Source of the DNA: Massilia sp. KIM
GTDB lineage: Bacteria > Pseudomonadota > Gammaproteobacteria > Burkholderiales > Burkholderiaceae_D
DNA: 64,000 nucleotides
Assembly: GCF_002007115.1 (NCBI RefSeq)
Contig: NZ_MVAD01000001.1
Span: 2,418,001 to 2,482,000, forward strand
Direction: 5' to 3'
Shown here: positions 20,915 to 30,328 of the stretch, piece by piece
Numbering within the stretch: position 1 is the first letter of the stretch
How the letters are laid out: every line of letters starts with the position of its first letter
Made by a program: the position numbers and the translations under genes
Notes under the pieces: model-generated
Told to the model about the DNA's origin: nothing
The model's database searches: none
Seen by the model: only the letters and a program-made list of their open reading frames with translations

Positions 20915-23146
20915 TTACGCCAGCGACTCCAGCGCCGCATTGAAGGTCGCGCTCGGGCGCATCACCGCCTTGACCTTCGCATCTTCCGGCTTGTAGTAGC
21001 CGCCGATGTCGACCGCCTTGCCCTGCACTTCCAGCAGCTCGGCGACGATCTTCTGCTCGTTCTCAGCCAGGCTCTTGGCCAGCGGCGCGAAGGTGGCCGC
21101 CAGTTCGGCGTCCTCGCTCTGCGCGGCCAGTTCCTGCGCCCAGTACAGCGACAGGTAGAACTGGCTGCCGCGGTTGTCGAGCTCACCGGTCTTCGGCGAC
21201 GGCGACTTGCGGTTGTCCAGCAGCTTGCCGGTGGCCGCGTCCAGGGTCTTGGCCAGCACCTTGGCCTTGTTGTTGCCGGTCTTGATGCCCAGGTCTTCCA
21301 GCGACACCGCCAGCGCCAGGAATTCGCCCAGCGAATCCCAGCGCAGGTGGTTCTCTTCGACCAGTTGCTGCACGTGCTTCGGCGCCGAACCGCCCGCGCC
21401 GGTTTCGTACATGCCGCCGCCCGCCATCAGCGGAACGATCGACAGCATCTTGGCGCTGGTGCCCAGTTCCAGGATCGGGAACAGGTCGGTCAGGTAGTCG
21501 CGCAGGATGTTGCCGGTCACCGAGATGGTGTCCAGGCCGCGCGCCACGCGCTCCAGGGTGTAGCGCATCGCGCGCACCTGCGACATGATCTGGATGTCGA
21601 GGCCCGTGGTGTCGTGATCCTTCAGGTAGGTCTTGACCTTCTTGATCAGCTCATTCTCGTGCGGACGGTACGGGTCCAGCCAGAACACGGCCGGCATGCC
21701 CGAGTTGCGCGCGCGGGTGACCGCCAGCTTGACCCAGTCGCGGATCGGGGCGTCCTTCACCTGGCACATGCGCCAGATGTCGCCCTGCTCGACGTTCTGG
21801 CTCATCAGCACTTCGCCGGTGGCGAGGTCGGTGATGTTGGCCACGCCGTCTTCCGGGATCTCGAAGGTCTTGTCGTGCGAACCGTATTCCTCGGCCTGCT
21901 GGGCCATCAGGCCCACGTTCGGCACCGTGCCCATGGTGCGCGGATCGAAGGCGCCATGCCATTTGCAGAAGTTGATGATCTCCTGGTAGATGCGGGCGAA
22001 GGTCGATTCCGGAATCACGGCCTTGACTTCCTTCAGGCGGCCGTCGGCGCCGTACATCTTGCCGCCGGCGCGGATCATGGCCGGCATCGAAGCGTCGACG
22101 ATCACGTCGTTCGGCGAGTGGAAGTTGGTGATGCCCTTGGCCGAGTCGACCATGGCCAGCGCCGGACGGTGTTCCTGGCAGGCGTGGATGTCACGGATGA
22201 TCTCGTCGCGCTGCGAATCCGGCAGGGCCGCGATCTTGTTGTACAGGTCGGCCATGCCGTTGTTCACGTTCACGCCCAGGCTGTCGAACAGCGCGCCGTG
22301 CTTCTCGAAGGCTTCCTTGTAGAAGGTGCGCACGCAGTGGCCGAAGACGATCGGGTGCGAGACCTTCATCATGGTCGCCTTGACGTGCAGCGAGAACATC
22401 ACGCCGGTGTCCTTGGCGTCCTGGATCTGCTTCTCGTAGAAGGCCAGCAGGGCCTTGCGGCTCATGAACATCGAATCGATGATCTCGCCGTCCTGCAGGG
22501 CGACCTTCGGCTTGAGCACGATGGTCGAGCCGCTCTTGGTGACCAGCTCCATCTTGACTTCGCGCGCGCGGTCCAGGGTCATCGACTTCTCGCCATGGTA
22601 GAAGTCGCCGTGGGTCATGTGCGACACGTGGGTGCGCGAGGCCTGCGACCATTCGCCCATCGAGTGCGGGTTCTTGCGTGCGTATTCCTTGACTGCCTTG
22701 GGCGCGCGGCGGTCCGAGTTACCTTCGCGCAGGACCGGGTTCACGGCCGAACCGATGCACTTGGCGTACTTGGCCTTGATGGCCTTCTCTTCCTCGGTCT
22801 TGGGATCGGCCGGGTAGTCCGGCAGGTCGTAGCCCTTGCCCTGCAGTTCCTTGATCGCGGCGACCAGCTGGCCGACCGAGGCCGAGATGTTCGGCAGCTT
22901 GATGATGTTGGCGTCCGGCTCGAGGGTCTTCTTGCCCAGCTCGGCCAGTGCGTCCGGCACGCGCTGCGCTTCCGTCAGGCGTTCCGGGAAGGCGGCCAGG
23001 ATGCGGGCGGCGACCGAGATGTCGCTCTGCTCGACCTTGATGCCGGCCGGCTTGGTGAAGGTGCTGACCACGGGCAGGAAGGCATGGGTCGCCAGCAGGG
23101 GCGCTTCGTCGGTCAGGGTGTAGATGATGGTCGGATCACTGCTCAT
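20915..23146 (-). CDS. NADP-dependent isocitrate dehydrogenase, monomeric type
   Basis: A 743-residue enzyme of the monomeric IDH family (usual length about 740), structurally distinct from Icd but catalysing the same oxidative decarboxylation of isocitrate. Recognisable conserved stretches include '[20 protein letters not shown]', 'EGNSDRRAP' and '[17 protein letters not shown]'. The start at 23146 ('[16 protein letters not shown]') matches family N-termini; in-frame sequence 15 codons upstream adds a basic non-family leader. It is followed by a strong terminator. The gene shares an upstream control element with icd, suggesting coordinated or reciprocal control of the isozymes. Confidence 0.96.
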   Translation of the reverse strand: MSSDPTIIYTLTDEAPLLATHAFLPVVSTFTKPAGIKVEQSDISVAARILAAFPERLTEAQRVPDALAELGKKTLEPDANIIKLPNISASVGQLVAAIKELQGKGYDLPDYPADPKTEEEKAIKAKYAKCIGSAVNPVLREGNSDRRAPKAVKEYARKNPHSMGEWSQASRTHVSHMTHGDFYHGEKSMTLDRAREVKMELVTKSGSTIVLKPKVALQDGEIIDSMFMSRKALLAFYEKQIQDAKDTGVMFSLHVKATMMKVSHPIVFGHCVRTFYKEAFEKHGALFDSLGVNVNNGMADLYNKIAALPDSQRDEIIRDIHACQEHRPALAMVDSAKGITNFHSPNDVIVDASMPAMIRAGGKMYGADGRLKEVKAVIPESTFARIYQEIINFCKWHGAFDPRTMGTVPNVGLMAQQAEEYGSHDKTFEIPEDGVANITDLATGEVLMSQNVEQGDIWRMCQVKDAPIRDWVKLAVTRARNSGMPAVFWLDPYRPHENELIKKVKTYLKDHDTTGLDIQIMSQVRAMRYTLERVARGLDTISVTGNILRDYLTDLFPILELGTSAKMLSIVPLMAGGGMYETGAGGSAPKHVQQLVEENHLRWDSLGEFLALAVSLEDLGIKTGNNKAKVLAKTLDAATGKLLDNRKSPSPKTGELDNRGSQFYLSLYWAQELAAQSEDAELAATFAPLAKSLAENEQKIVAELLEVQGKAVDIGGYYKPEDAKVKAVMRPSATFNAALESLA

Positions 23147-23207
23147 TCGCTTTTTCCTCGAGTTGCGCGCCGGATGTGCGCGACGTGTCAAACGGTTGGT
23201 CGCTCAA

Positions 23208-23270
23208 GTCTTCTATAAGACATAAGACGGGCGTTTCACATTATGCACCAGTATTTTACTGGGCGCCACG
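23208..23270 (-). promoter_or_regulatory. shared control element upstream of monomeric idh
   Basis: It consists of the palindrome GTCTT-CTAT-AAGAC (23208-23221), a 17-base spacer and a block at 23239-23270 beginning CATTATGCACCAGTATTTT and ending GGCGCCACG. At this copy the block contains a perfect palindrome CCAGTA-TTT-TACTGG (23248-23262). Spacing and order are identical to the copy upstream of icd. The palindrome lies 62-75 bases before the idh start codon. Confidence 0.72.
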
Positions 23271-23324
23271 GTTTTAAGACATCTGCCTTCGGCTACGGTC
23301 CAAGCTCGACAGCCGATGCGCCAA

Positions 23325-23362
23325 GCAAAAAAACCCGCCAGGACCGAGGGTCGGGCGGGTCT
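23325..23362 (-). terminator. terminator of rpsT
   Basis: The stem ACCCGCC/GGCGGGT (23333-23339 with 23354-23360) is followed on the minus strand by seven T residues. A second, shorter pairing inside the loop is possible. It lies about 55 bases past the rpsT stop. Confidence 0.8.
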
Positions 23363-23415
23363 TTCTCTGCACAGAACCATGCCGGCGCGGCCGAGGCCGC
23401 GCGCACGCGGACTAA

Positions 23416-23682
23416 TTAGGCCGACAGTGCCTTGATGGCGGCAGCCAGGCGGCTCTTGTGGCGCGCTGCCTTGTTCTTGTGGATGATCTTCTTGTCAGCG
23501 ATGCTGTCGATGGTCGACACGGACTGCTGGAAGATGGTGGTTGCAGCGGCCTTGTCGCCAGCCAGGATGGCCTTGCGGACTGCCTTGATTGCGGTGCGCA
23601 GGGTCGAACGCTGTGCCGAGTTGTGCGCGTTTTGCTTAACTGCTTGACGAGCGCGTTTGCGCGCTTGTGCGGTATTTGCCAT
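23416..23682 (-). CDS. rpsT: 30S ribosomal protein S20
   Basis: An 88-residue, lysine/arginine/alanine-rich protein with the typical start '[18 protein letters not shown]' and the '[17 protein letters not shown]' C-terminal helix of S20. It binds 16S rRNA in the small subunit. The ATG at 23682 is chosen from family starts; twelve further codons upstream in frame do not look like S20. It is divergent from murJ, a common neighbour of rpsT in betaproteobacteria. Confidence 0.97.
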   Translation of the reverse strand: MANTAQARKRARQAVKQNAHNSAQRSTLRTAIKAVRKAILAGDKAAATTIFQQSVSTIDSIADKKIIHKNKAARHKSRLAAAIKALSA

Positions 23683-23891
23683 GGAATTTCCTAAATCGGG
23701 GTCAAGTTGCGTTTGCAAACATTAGCGAGTGAAACCGGCTCTTCTTGTGCCTGCCCAACGATTAGTGTCTGCCAACAGAATTCAGTACAGCCCACGATTA
23801 TAGCGAAGCTTGCCGGTCAAGGCAATTCATTATTCAATTAATGTCTCGGCAAGAGCGTGCGCGAGGTGTTGCCCAAGTATAATCCCGGCCC

Positions 23892-25442
23892 ATGAACCTG
23901 CTCCGTACCCTCGCTGCCATTTCCAGCATGACCATGGTGTCGCGCGTCACCGGCCTGCTGCGCGACAGCCTGTTCGCGGCCGCCTTCGGCACCTCGAACT
24001 ATACCGACGCCTTCAACATCGCCTTCCGCCTGCCCAACCTGCTGCGGCGCCTGTTCGCCGAAGGGGCCTTCTCCCAGGCCTTCGTGCCCATACTCACCGA
24101 ATACAAGACCCGCCACGGCGAGCAAGCGACTAAGACCCTGGTCGACCACGTGGCCACGGTGCTGATCTGGGCCACCATGCTGGTGAGCATCGCCGGCATC
24201 GTCGCCGCGCCTGTCCTGATCCTCCTGATCGGCGGCGGCCTCCAGCGCGAGCCCGGCGCCTTCGACGCGGCGGTGATCATGACCCAGATGATGTTCCCCT
24301 ACATCACCTGCATGGCCTTCGTGGCCCTGGCCAGCGGGGTGCTCAACACCTGGCGCCAGTTCAAGATTCCGGCCTTCACCCCGGTGCTGCTGAACCTGTC
24401 CTTCATCTTCAGCGCCCTGGTGCTGGCCGATTACTTCGAGCAGCCGATCTATGCGATGGCGGTCGGCGTCTGCGTCGGCGGCCTGGCCCAGGTGGCGATC
24501 CAGCTGCCTTCGCTGGCCAAGCTGGGCATGCTGCCGCGCATCTCGCTCAACCCGCTGACCGGCCTGCGCGACGGCGGCGTGCGGCGCATGCTGAGCAAGA
24601 TGGGGCCGGCCGTGTTCGCGGTCTCGGCGGCCCAGATCAGCCTCCTGATCAACACCACCATCGCGGCCGGCCTGGCCGCCGGCGCGGTCACCGCCCTGCA
24701 GTACGCCGACCGCCTGATGGAGCTGCCCACCGCCCTGCTGGGCGTGGCCCTGGGCACCATCCTGCTGCCCGGCCTGGCCAAGGCCAACACCGAAGGCGAC
24801 AGCACCGAATATTCCTCCCTGCTGGACTGGGGCCTGCGCCTGACCTTCCTGCTGGCCCTGCCCGCGGCGGTGGGCATGGCGACCCTGGCCGAGCCCATGA
24901 TCGCTACCCTGTTCCACTACGGCGCCTTCACCGCCGAGGACGTCGGCGCCTCCTCGCTGCCGCTGACTGCCTACGCCGCCGGCCTGCTCGGCTTCATCCT
25001 GGTCAAGACCCTGGCCCCGGCCTTCTATGCGCGCCAGGAAGTGCGCACCCCGGTGAAGATCGCGGTCGGGGTGCTGGTCGTGACCCAGCTCCTGAACCTG
25101 GTCTTCGTGCCGATGCTGGGCGTGGCCGGGCTGGCCCTGTCGATCGGCGTGGGCGCCTGCGTCAACGCCAGCTTCCTGTATCGCGGCCTGCGCAAGAGCG
25201 GGATCTACCAGCCGCAGCGCGGCTGGCTGGGCTTCTTCCTCAAGCTGCTGGCGGCGGTGGCGGTGATGGGCGCGGTGGCCTGGTTCAGCCAGGCGCAGTT
25301 CGACTGGATCGCGCTGCGCGCCACGCCGCTGCTGCGCGCGGCACTCCTGGCCGGCATCATCGCGGCCTGCGGCCTGGCTTATTTCGCGGTGCTGCTGGCC
25401 CTGGGCTTCCGGCCGCGCGACTTCAAGCGCCGCGCCAAGTAA
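23892..25442 (+). CDS. murJ: lipid II flippase MurJ
   Basis: A 516-residue polytopic inner-membrane protein of the MOP superfamily with about 14 hydrophobic segments; E. coli MurJ has 511. It flips lipid II for peptidoglycan synthesis. The N-terminus 'MNLLRTLAAISSMTMVSRVTGLLRD' and the 'FNIAFRLPNLLRRLFAEGAFSQAFVP' loop contain the conserved central-cavity arginines of MurJ. The ATG stands at the expected start. It converges with the last gene of the secretion operon only three bases away, with no terminator visible between. Confidence 0.96.
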   Translation: MNLLRTLAAISSMTMVSRVTGLLRDSLFAAAFGTSNYTDAFNIAFRLPNLLRRLFAEGAFSQAFVPILTEYKTRHGEQATKTLVDHVATVLIWATMLVSIAGIVAAPVLILLIGGGLQREPGAFDAAVIMTQMMFPYITCMAFVALASGVLNTWRQFKIPAFTPVLLNLSFIFSALVLADYFEQPIYAMAVGVCVGGLAQVAIQLPSLAKLGMLPRISLNPLTGLRDGGVRRMLSKMGPAVFAVSAAQISLLINTTIAAGLAAGAVTALQYADRLMELPTALLGVALGTILLPGLAKANTEGDSTEYSSLLDWGLRLTFLLALPAAVGMATLAEPMIATLFHYGAFTAEDVGASSLPLTAYAAGLLGFILVKTLAPAFYARQEVRTPVKIAVGVLVVTQLLNLVFVPMLGVAGLALSIGVGACVNASFLYRGLRKSGIYQPQRGWLGFFLKLLAAVAVMGAVAWFSQAQFDWIALRATPLLRAALLAGIIAACGLAYFAVLLALGFRPRDFKRRAK

Positions 25443-25445
25443 GCC

Positions 25446-26216
25446 TCAGCGGCCGGACTCCTGGGCCTGGCCGGGCGGCTCGCGCGGCGGCTCGCGCGGC
25501 GGCTCACGGGGCGATTCGCGGGGCGCCTCTTCCTCCCTGGGCGGCTCGTCCTCGTCCTTCTCTTCCTCCTGGGCCGGCGCTTCCGGCGCGGCGGCGGGCT
25601 CCTGGGCTTCCGGTCGCGGCAGGCTCGGCGCTTCGAAGGCCGCCTGGGGCGCGGCCGGCGCCACCGCCTGCCCTTGCGCTTCCTGGGCCGGCGGCGCCAT
25701 GCCGGTGTCCGGCTGCTGGGGCGCGCCCGGCCTTGCCGGCGCGCCGGTGTCGCCACCCTCCGCCATGAACTTCCATTCCGAGAGGTGTTCGCGGTTCTCG
25801 AAATTGCGGAAGCGGCTGTCGAAGTTGGCGAGCTTGAGCGGCGCCGCCTGCGACAGGCTGTGCACGCCGATGATGCGCCCGCCCTCGCCCTGGGTCACCA
25901 GGCCCCACTCGGCCTTGCCCGTGACCGGGTCGACAAAGATCTTGCGCAGATGCCGCAGCGGGCTGGGAAAGCGGGAGTCGCGCAGCAGTTCCTCCAGGCT
26001 CCTGGGCTGGGGCGGCTGGCCGCGCGGGGTCGCGTCGGCGTAGCTCTTGAGGGCGGCGCTGAACTGGGCGCCGATCTCCAGGAGCTCATACTCCGCCTGG
26101 GCGCGCTGCAGCAGCGCGCCCACCTTGAGCGTGGCCGCGCCGACCAGGCCGATGATGAACACGAAGATGATCAGGCCCAGATAGGTGAAGCCGGCCTGGC
26201 GCGCGCGCGGTCTCAC
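25446..26216 (-). CDS. minor pseudopilin-like protein lacking Glu5, with PREPP tail
   Basis: A 256-residue protein with a type III (prepilin) signal: a short basic leader 'RPRARQAG', then 'FTYLGLIIFVFIIGLVGAATL'. The position that is glutamate in most pilins (fifth after cleavage) is Gly here, as occurs in GspK-like tip pseudopilins. Residues about 30-150 form a folded domain ('LRKIFVDPVTGKAEWGLV'). The last 90 residues are Pro/Ala/Glu-rich and finish in repeated PREPP units. The start is GTG at 26216, directly after the stop of the preceding gene. Last gene of the operon. Prepilin-like character is clear; tip role is inference. Confidence 0.8.
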   Translation of the reverse strand: MRPRARQAGFTYLGLIIFVFIIGLVGAATLKVGALLQRAQAEYELLEIGAQFSAALKSYADATPRGQPPQPRSLEELLRDSRFPSPLRHLRKIFVDPVTGKAEWGLVTQGEGGRIIGVHSLSQAAPLKLANFDSRFRNFENREHLSEWKFMAEGGDTGAPARPGAPQQPDTGMAPPAQEAQGQAVAPAAPQAAFEAPSLPRPEAQEPAAAPEAPAQEEEKDEDEPPREEEAPRESPREPPREPPREPPGQAQESGR

Positions 26217-26603
26217 TCACCACTCCGCGTAGGGCCTGCCCTTGCGGTCGTTGCCGGGCGCGCCGCTGCGCAGGTTGCCGACCATGCCCTGCTCCCCTTC
26301 CGGCGGCGGCTCGACGATCCAGCCTTCGCGGCTTTCCAGCACCGGGTCCATGGGCAGTTCGGTCAGGTAGCGTTTTTCCACCAGCTGTTCGAGCGAATCC
26401 GGGTAGCGCCCGTTGTCGGAACGGTACTGGTCGATCACGGCGCGCGTGCTGCGCAGGTTGTCGGCCAGGATGGTCTCCTTGGTGCTGTCGATGCTGGGGA
26501 AGAAGCGCGGCGCGGCGAGGGTCAGCAGCAGGGCCACGATGCCCAGCACCACCAGGAGTTCGATCAGGGTGAAGGCGCCCTGGCGCCGGCGGGATTGCGG
26601 CAT
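26217..26603 (-). CDS. GspG-like pseudopilin (second)
   Basis: A 128-residue prepilin. The leader 'MPQSRRRQGA' precedes the N-methylation motif '[20 protein letters not shown]' with Glu5 intact. A short alpha/beta domain follows, with the 'YRSDNGRYPDSLEQLVEKRYL' segment typical of major pseudopilins of type II systems. The ATG at 26603 lies five bases past the stop of the preceding pseudopilin gene; an ATG at 26615 would add four residues. No calcium-site 'DGxxGG' motif like that of GspG (34656-35099) is seen, so it is probably a minor subunit. Confidence 0.85.
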   Translation of the reverse strand: MPQSRRRQGAFTLIELLVVLGIVALLLTLAAPRFFPSIDSTKETILADNLRSTRAVIDQYRSDNGRYPDSLEQLVEKRYLTELPMDPVLESREGWIVEPPPEGEQGMVGNLRSGAPGNDRKGRPYAEW

Positions 26604-26608
26604 GGGGC

Positions 26609-27100
26609 TCACCATTTGTTGTAGGGGATGCCGTTCAGGCCCAGGCGCTCGGAAGTCGAGTACACGTCGTAGACGTCCTCGCCCTCCTTCGGCTCGTCGG
26701 CCTCGCTGGCGTAGCTGCGCTTGCCCCAGGTCGCGGCGTCCGACAGCTGGGGGTCGGGCTGGAAGGGGTCGCGCGGCAGGCGGCGCATGAAGAAGATCTT
26801 CGCCCCCTTCGGGCTGCGCTGGTCGCGCACCCCTTCCACCAGCAGCTCCAGGCGCGCCGGATAGCCGGTGGCGCCGGCCGCCTTGGCGATGCGGCCCTCG
26901 TCGCTGGCCTTCTTGTAGGCGTCCAGGCCGGCGCGGATCTCGCGCAGCGCGCGGCGCAACTCCTGCTCGTCGCGCCGCTGCGCCGTGACCTGGGCCACCG
27001 GCACCACCAGGGTGCCCAGCAGCGCCAGGATCGCCAGGGTCACCAGCAGCTCGATCAGGGTGAAGCCGCGGCGCGGGGCCGGGGCGCACAGGGTGCTCAT
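26609..27100 (-). CDS. pseudopilin, type II secretion GspG/H-like (first)
   Basis: A 163-residue prepilin. A short leader '[12 protein letters not shown]' precedes '[20 protein letters not shown]' with Glu5. The long N-terminal helix continues into '[23 protein letters not shown]'. The C-terminal part holds '[12 protein letters not shown]', typical of pseudopilin beta regions, and ends '[11 protein letters not shown]'. The ATG at 27100 overlaps the stop of the secretin gene (ATGA). Likely processed by a prepilin peptidase not encoded in the window. Confidence 0.85.
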   Translation of the reverse strand: MSTLCAPAPRRGFTLIELLVTLAILALLGTLVVPVAQVTAQRRDEQELRRALREIRAGLDAYKKASDEGRIAKAAGATGYPARLELLVEGVRDQRSPKGAKIFFMRRLPRDPFQPDPQLSDAATWGKRSYASEADEPKEGEDVYDVYSTSERLGLNGIPYNKW

Positions 27101-29220
27101 TGCTGGGTCGCCGGCGCGGGTTGGGCGGATGGGGCGGGTTGGGCCGGCTGGCCCGGGGGCGGCGGCGCCACCGGAGTCACCTCGACGTTCGCCGGCGGCT
27201 GGCCGGTGGGCGGCGGGCCGGACGGCGGGGAGCCGAGCTGCGGGGTGCTGGGCAGCTGCGAGGGCGGCACCGACAGCGGCGCAGCCGGCGCGGCCGGCGC
27301 GGCGTTCACGCCGGCCGGAGCCGGAGCCGGGGTCGGGGCCGGAGCAGAAGCCGGAGCAGAAGCAGGAACCGAAGCGGCGGCCGGCGCGGCCGGCTGCTGG
27401 CCGGCGGCCGCCGGCTGGCGGCCGCCGGTGGGCACGGTCACGGAGCGCACCACGTTGTCCGGGCGGCGGCGGAAGCTGGCCTCGGTGCCGGCGCCGAACT
27501 CGGAAGCGGCGGCCGGCGGGCGCTGGATGTTGCGCACCAGGCGCGGCGTGATCGACAGCACGATCTCGGTGCGGTCGCTCTGGTCGCGCGTGCTGCCGAA
27601 CAGGCGGCCGACGATGGGCAGGTCGCCGATGCCGGGGATCTTGCTGCCGCTGGAGCGGTCCTCGTTGCTGATCAGGCCCGCCAGCACCTGGTTCTCGCCG
27701 TCCTTCAGCTGCAGCAGCGTGGTGGCCGAACGGGTGCCGATGCGGTAGGCCACCGAGCCGGAACGGGTGGTGACCGATTCGCCCAGGGTGCTGACTTCGA
27801 GCGAGATGCGGATCGCCACCTCGTTGTTCAGGTAGATGACCGGCTCCACGTTCAGGGTCAGGCCGACGTCCACGTAGTTCACGTTCTCCGAGGCGAAGCC
27901 GCCCACGCCGGTCGACACGGTGGCCGAGATGTTGGGGATCTTGTCGCCGATGACGACCTTGGCCTTTTCCTTGTTGCGCACCCGGATGCGCGGGTTGGCC
28001 AGGGTGTTGGTGTCGCCGTCGGTCTTGTTGGCGTTGACCTTGGCCTCGATGTTGCTGACCGCGATAGAGCCGCGGTTCAGGCGGCGCAGGCTGTCGATGG
28101 TGAGCGGCGCGCCGTCCTCGAAGGTCAAGGGGGCGAAGGACACCGCCGCCGGCCACTGGATGCCGAGGTCCATGATGCGGCTGCGCTTGATTTCCAGCAC
28201 CTCGACGTCGAGCATGACTTCCGGCTCGGGCACGTCCTGCAGGGCCACCAGCTGCGTGGCGATGCGCACCGCTTCCGGATTGTCGCGCAGGATCACCAGG
28301 TTGAGCTTCTCGTCAATCACCACGTCGCGCGCCTTGAGGATGGTCTTGAGGGTGTTGGCGATGTTCTTGGCGTCGGCATTGGCCAGGAAGAAGGTCTTGA
28401 CCGTCATCTCCTGGTATTCGCGCAGCTTGGCCGCGATGTTCGGGTAGATCAGGATGGTGTTGCCGTCCATGACCTGGCGCTCGAGCTGGTTGGTCATGAG
28501 GAGGTAGTAGACCGCCGCTTCCACCGTGCTGTTCTTCAGGAAGATCGAGGTGCGCTGGTCGCCCTTGACGTCCTTGTCGAAGACGAAGTTCAGGCCCGAG
28601 TGGCGCGAGATGATCTCGAACACCTGCTTGAGCGGGGCGTCGCGGAATTCCAGGCTGATCGGCTTGCGGTAGGCCGCCGCCAGCGCCGCCTCGCCGGCCG
28701 GCTGCTCCAGCGCCTTCTCGTTGACCTGGACCAGCAGCTGGCGCGCCGGCTCGTAGCCGGGACGCTCGGTCAGCAGGGCGCCCAGCTTCTGGCGCGCGCC
28801 ATCGAGCTCGTTCCTGTCGAAGGCTTCGCGGGCAGCGGCCAGCATGCTCCCCAGGCGGCGCTCGGATTCGACCAGGCGCAGGCCGGCGCGGGCGCGGTCG
28901 TTGCCCGGGTCGAAGGAAAGCACGCGCCGGTAGTTTTCCAGCGCCAGCTCGGGCTGGCCCTCCTGCAGCAGGCGGTCGGCCTGTTCCAGCAGGCGCGCGC
29001 CGGCGCTGTCGCGCGCGCGCAGCCAGGCCGCCTTGTACAGCGGGTTGGTCGGATCGGCCGCCACCGCTTCCTGGTACTTGGCCAGGCCGGCCGCGACCTG
29101 GTCCTGGGCCAGCAGCGCATTGCCTTCCTGGTAGGCGCGCTGGGCGGCGCAGCCGGCCAGCAACAGCGCCAGCGGCAGCACGAGCGCCACGGCCCGGCCC
29201 TTGATTCGCAAACGAAGCAT
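27097..29220 (-). CDS. secretin lipoprotein (GspD/PilQ family) with N-terminal TPR-like domain
   Basis: A 707-residue outer-membrane channel candidate. The lipobox is in '[11 protein letters not shown]', giving a lipidated Cys near residue 23. TPR-like helices ('[21 protein letters not shown]', '[20 protein letters not shown]') cover about residues 25-150, followed by a secretin N0/TonB-short domain ('[21 protein letters not shown]'), N1-type domains and the secretin C-domain ('[25 protein letters not shown]', '[10 protein letters not shown]'). After about residue 575 a long Pro/Ala-rich tail runs to the end. It overlaps both neighbours in the operon. MSHA MshL and Tfp PilQ relatives share the N0 motif. 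Confidence 0.92.
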   Translation of the reverse strand: MLRLRIKGRAVALVLPLALLLAGCAAQRAYQEGNALLAQDQVAAGLAKYQEAVAADPTNPLYKAAWLRARDSAGARLLEQADRLLQEGQPELALENYRRVLSFDPGNDRARAGLRLVESERRLGSMLAAAREAFDRNELDGARQKLGALLTERPGYEPARQLLVQVNEKALEQPAGEAALAAAYRKPISLEFRDAPLKQVFEIISRHSGLNFVFDKDVKGDQRTSIFLKNSTVEAAVYYLLMTNQLERQVMDGNTILIYPNIAAKLREYQEMTVKTFFLANADAKNIANTLKTILKARDVVIDEKLNLVILRDNPEAVRIATQLVALQDVPEPEVMLDVEVLEIKRSRIMDLGIQWPAAVSFAPLTFEDGAPLTIDSLRRLNRGSIAVSNIEAKVNANKTDGDTNTLANPRIRVRNKEKAKVVIGDKIPNISATVSTGVGGFASENVNYVDVGLTLNVEPVIYLNNEVAIRISLEVSTLGESVTTRSGSVAYRIGTRSATTLLQLKDGENQVLAGLISNEDRSSGSKIPGIGDLPIVGRLFGSTRDQSDRTEIVLSITPRLVRNIQRPPAAASEFGAGTEASFRRRPDNVVRSVTVPTGGRQPAAAGQQPAAPAAASVPASAPASAPAPTPAPAPAGVNAAPAAPAAPLSVPPSQLPSTPQLGSPPSGPPPTGQPPANVEVTPVAPPPPGQPAQPAPSAQPAPATQQ

Positions 29221-29762
29221 CAGTCGAACACTCCAATATTGAGCTGCTGAACCTGGTTCAGCGGCAGGTAGGTCAGGGTCAGGACCGGCGGCTTGATCGC
29301 GTCCACGCGGTAGGCGCCGTCGATGACGTCCTTGTCGCGCACCAGGTAGGCGCGCTCGCCGCGCGCCAGATACACCTGCCATACGCCGTCCTGCAGCGAC
29401 TTGCCGATGAAGGTGAAGGGCAGCGGCGGCGCGCTGGGCGGCGGCGGTGGCGGCGGGGGCGGCGCCGGTTCGGGCGGCGGGGTCCAGTCCTGGCGCGCGA
29501 AGGCGGCGGCATCCGGCCCGCCGTCGGCGCCCAGCAGGGTGGCGCGCGGGATCAGGCGCGCGATGCGCGTCTCCTCCCCTTCCCCGGCCGCTCCCGCCAC
29601 GCCGGCGGACGGCGCGCGGCCAGGCGCCGGGGCGGCGGGAGCGGCCGTCGCGGCGCGCTCGCTCGGCTCGGCGATGCCGCTGTCGGGCGCATTGTCGCCG
29701 AACGCGAGCAGGCCGGCGGCCAGCAGCAGGGCCGCGCCCAGGGCGAGATGGCGCGGCTTCAT
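29220..29762 (-). CDS. PilP/GspC-like inner membrane linker protein
   Basis: A 180-residue protein with an N-terminal hydrophobic anchor ('LALGAALLLAAGLLAFG'), a long Ala/Pro-rich periplasmic linker containing an eleven-proline-rich stretch near residue 100, and a small C-terminal beta domain of about 70 residues ('FTFIGKSLQDGVWQVYLARG'). That domain resembles the homology region of GspC and PilP, which contacts the N0 domain of the secretin. Its gene overlaps the secretin start by one base (TGATG), agreeing with the partnership. Role is inferred from topology and context. Confidence 0.72.
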   Translation of the reverse strand: MKPRHLALGAALLLAAGLLAFGDNAPDSGIAEPSERAATAAPAAPAPGRAPSAGVAGAAGEGEETRIARLIPRATLLGADGGPDAAAFARQDWTPPPEPAPPPPPPPPPSAPPLPFTFIGKSLQDGVWQVYLARGERAYLVRDKDVIDGAYRVDAIKPPVLTLTYLPLNQVQQLNIGVFD

Positions 29763-30328
29763 TGCGGCACCCCGGGCGTCTCCAGCAGGTAGAGGGTCAG
29801 GCGCAGCCGCGCCTCCACCTGCGGGTCGCCGATGCTGTCGCGGCGGAAGCTCAGGTCGTCGAGCGAGGCGTGCGGCAGCGCGCGCAGGGCCGCGAACACG
29901 AACTGCCAGATCGCGCCATACGCGCCCTTGACCGGCAGGTTGATCTGATAGGTGTGCAGCCGGGCCGCGCGGTCGTAGCTGCTGCGGTATTCGCCCTGCT
30001 GCAGGGCCAGGCCGTGCTTGCCGGCCAGCGCGAACAGGGACTTGAGCTGGTGCTCGACGTCGCGCCTTGCGCCCAGGGCCGCATAGAACTCGGCCAGGTT
30101 CTGGTCGCTGCTGGGCGGCGCGGGCGGCGGCGCGGCGCGAACCGGGGCCGGGGCCCGGGCGGCCTGGCGCGCCGCGGCGTAGTCGCGTTCGAGCTCCTCG
30201 CGCGCCGCGAGCAGCCAGGCCAGCGCGAAGGCGCCGGCCGCCAGCAGCGCCAGCACCGCCGCCACCGGAGGATTGATGCGCCCCAGCGCCAGGCGCAGGC
30301 GCAGCCAGAGGCCGGCGGCGCGCATCAT
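29759..30328 (-). CDS. PilO/GspM-like assembly platform protein
   Basis: A 189-residue protein with one membrane segment ('VAAVLALLAAGAFALAWLLAA', residues about 22-44), a short coiled segment, an Ala/Pro-rich hinge and a C-terminal ferredoxin-like periplasmic domain ('YQINLPVKGAYGAIWQFVFA', 'LSFRRDSIGDPQVEARLRLT'), the pattern of PilO and GspM. It overlaps the previous and next genes by four bases each (ATGA). It would dimerise with the PilN-like product. The assignment is by topology and gene order rather than by strong motifs. Confidence 0.72.
   Translation of the reverse strand: MMRAAGLWLRLRLALGRINPPVAAVLALLAAGAFALAWLLAAREELERDYAAARQAARAPAPVRAAPPPAPPSSDQNLAEFYAALGARRDVEHQLKSLFALAGKHGLALQQGEYRSSYDRAARLHTYQINLPVKGAYGAIWQFVFAALRALPHASLDDLSFRRDSIGDPQVEARLRLTLYLLETPGVPQ

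Noticed and set aside
23147..23191. Earlier start for the monomeric isocitrate dehydrogenase
   Set aside because: It adds a basic 15-residue leader not expected for the family.
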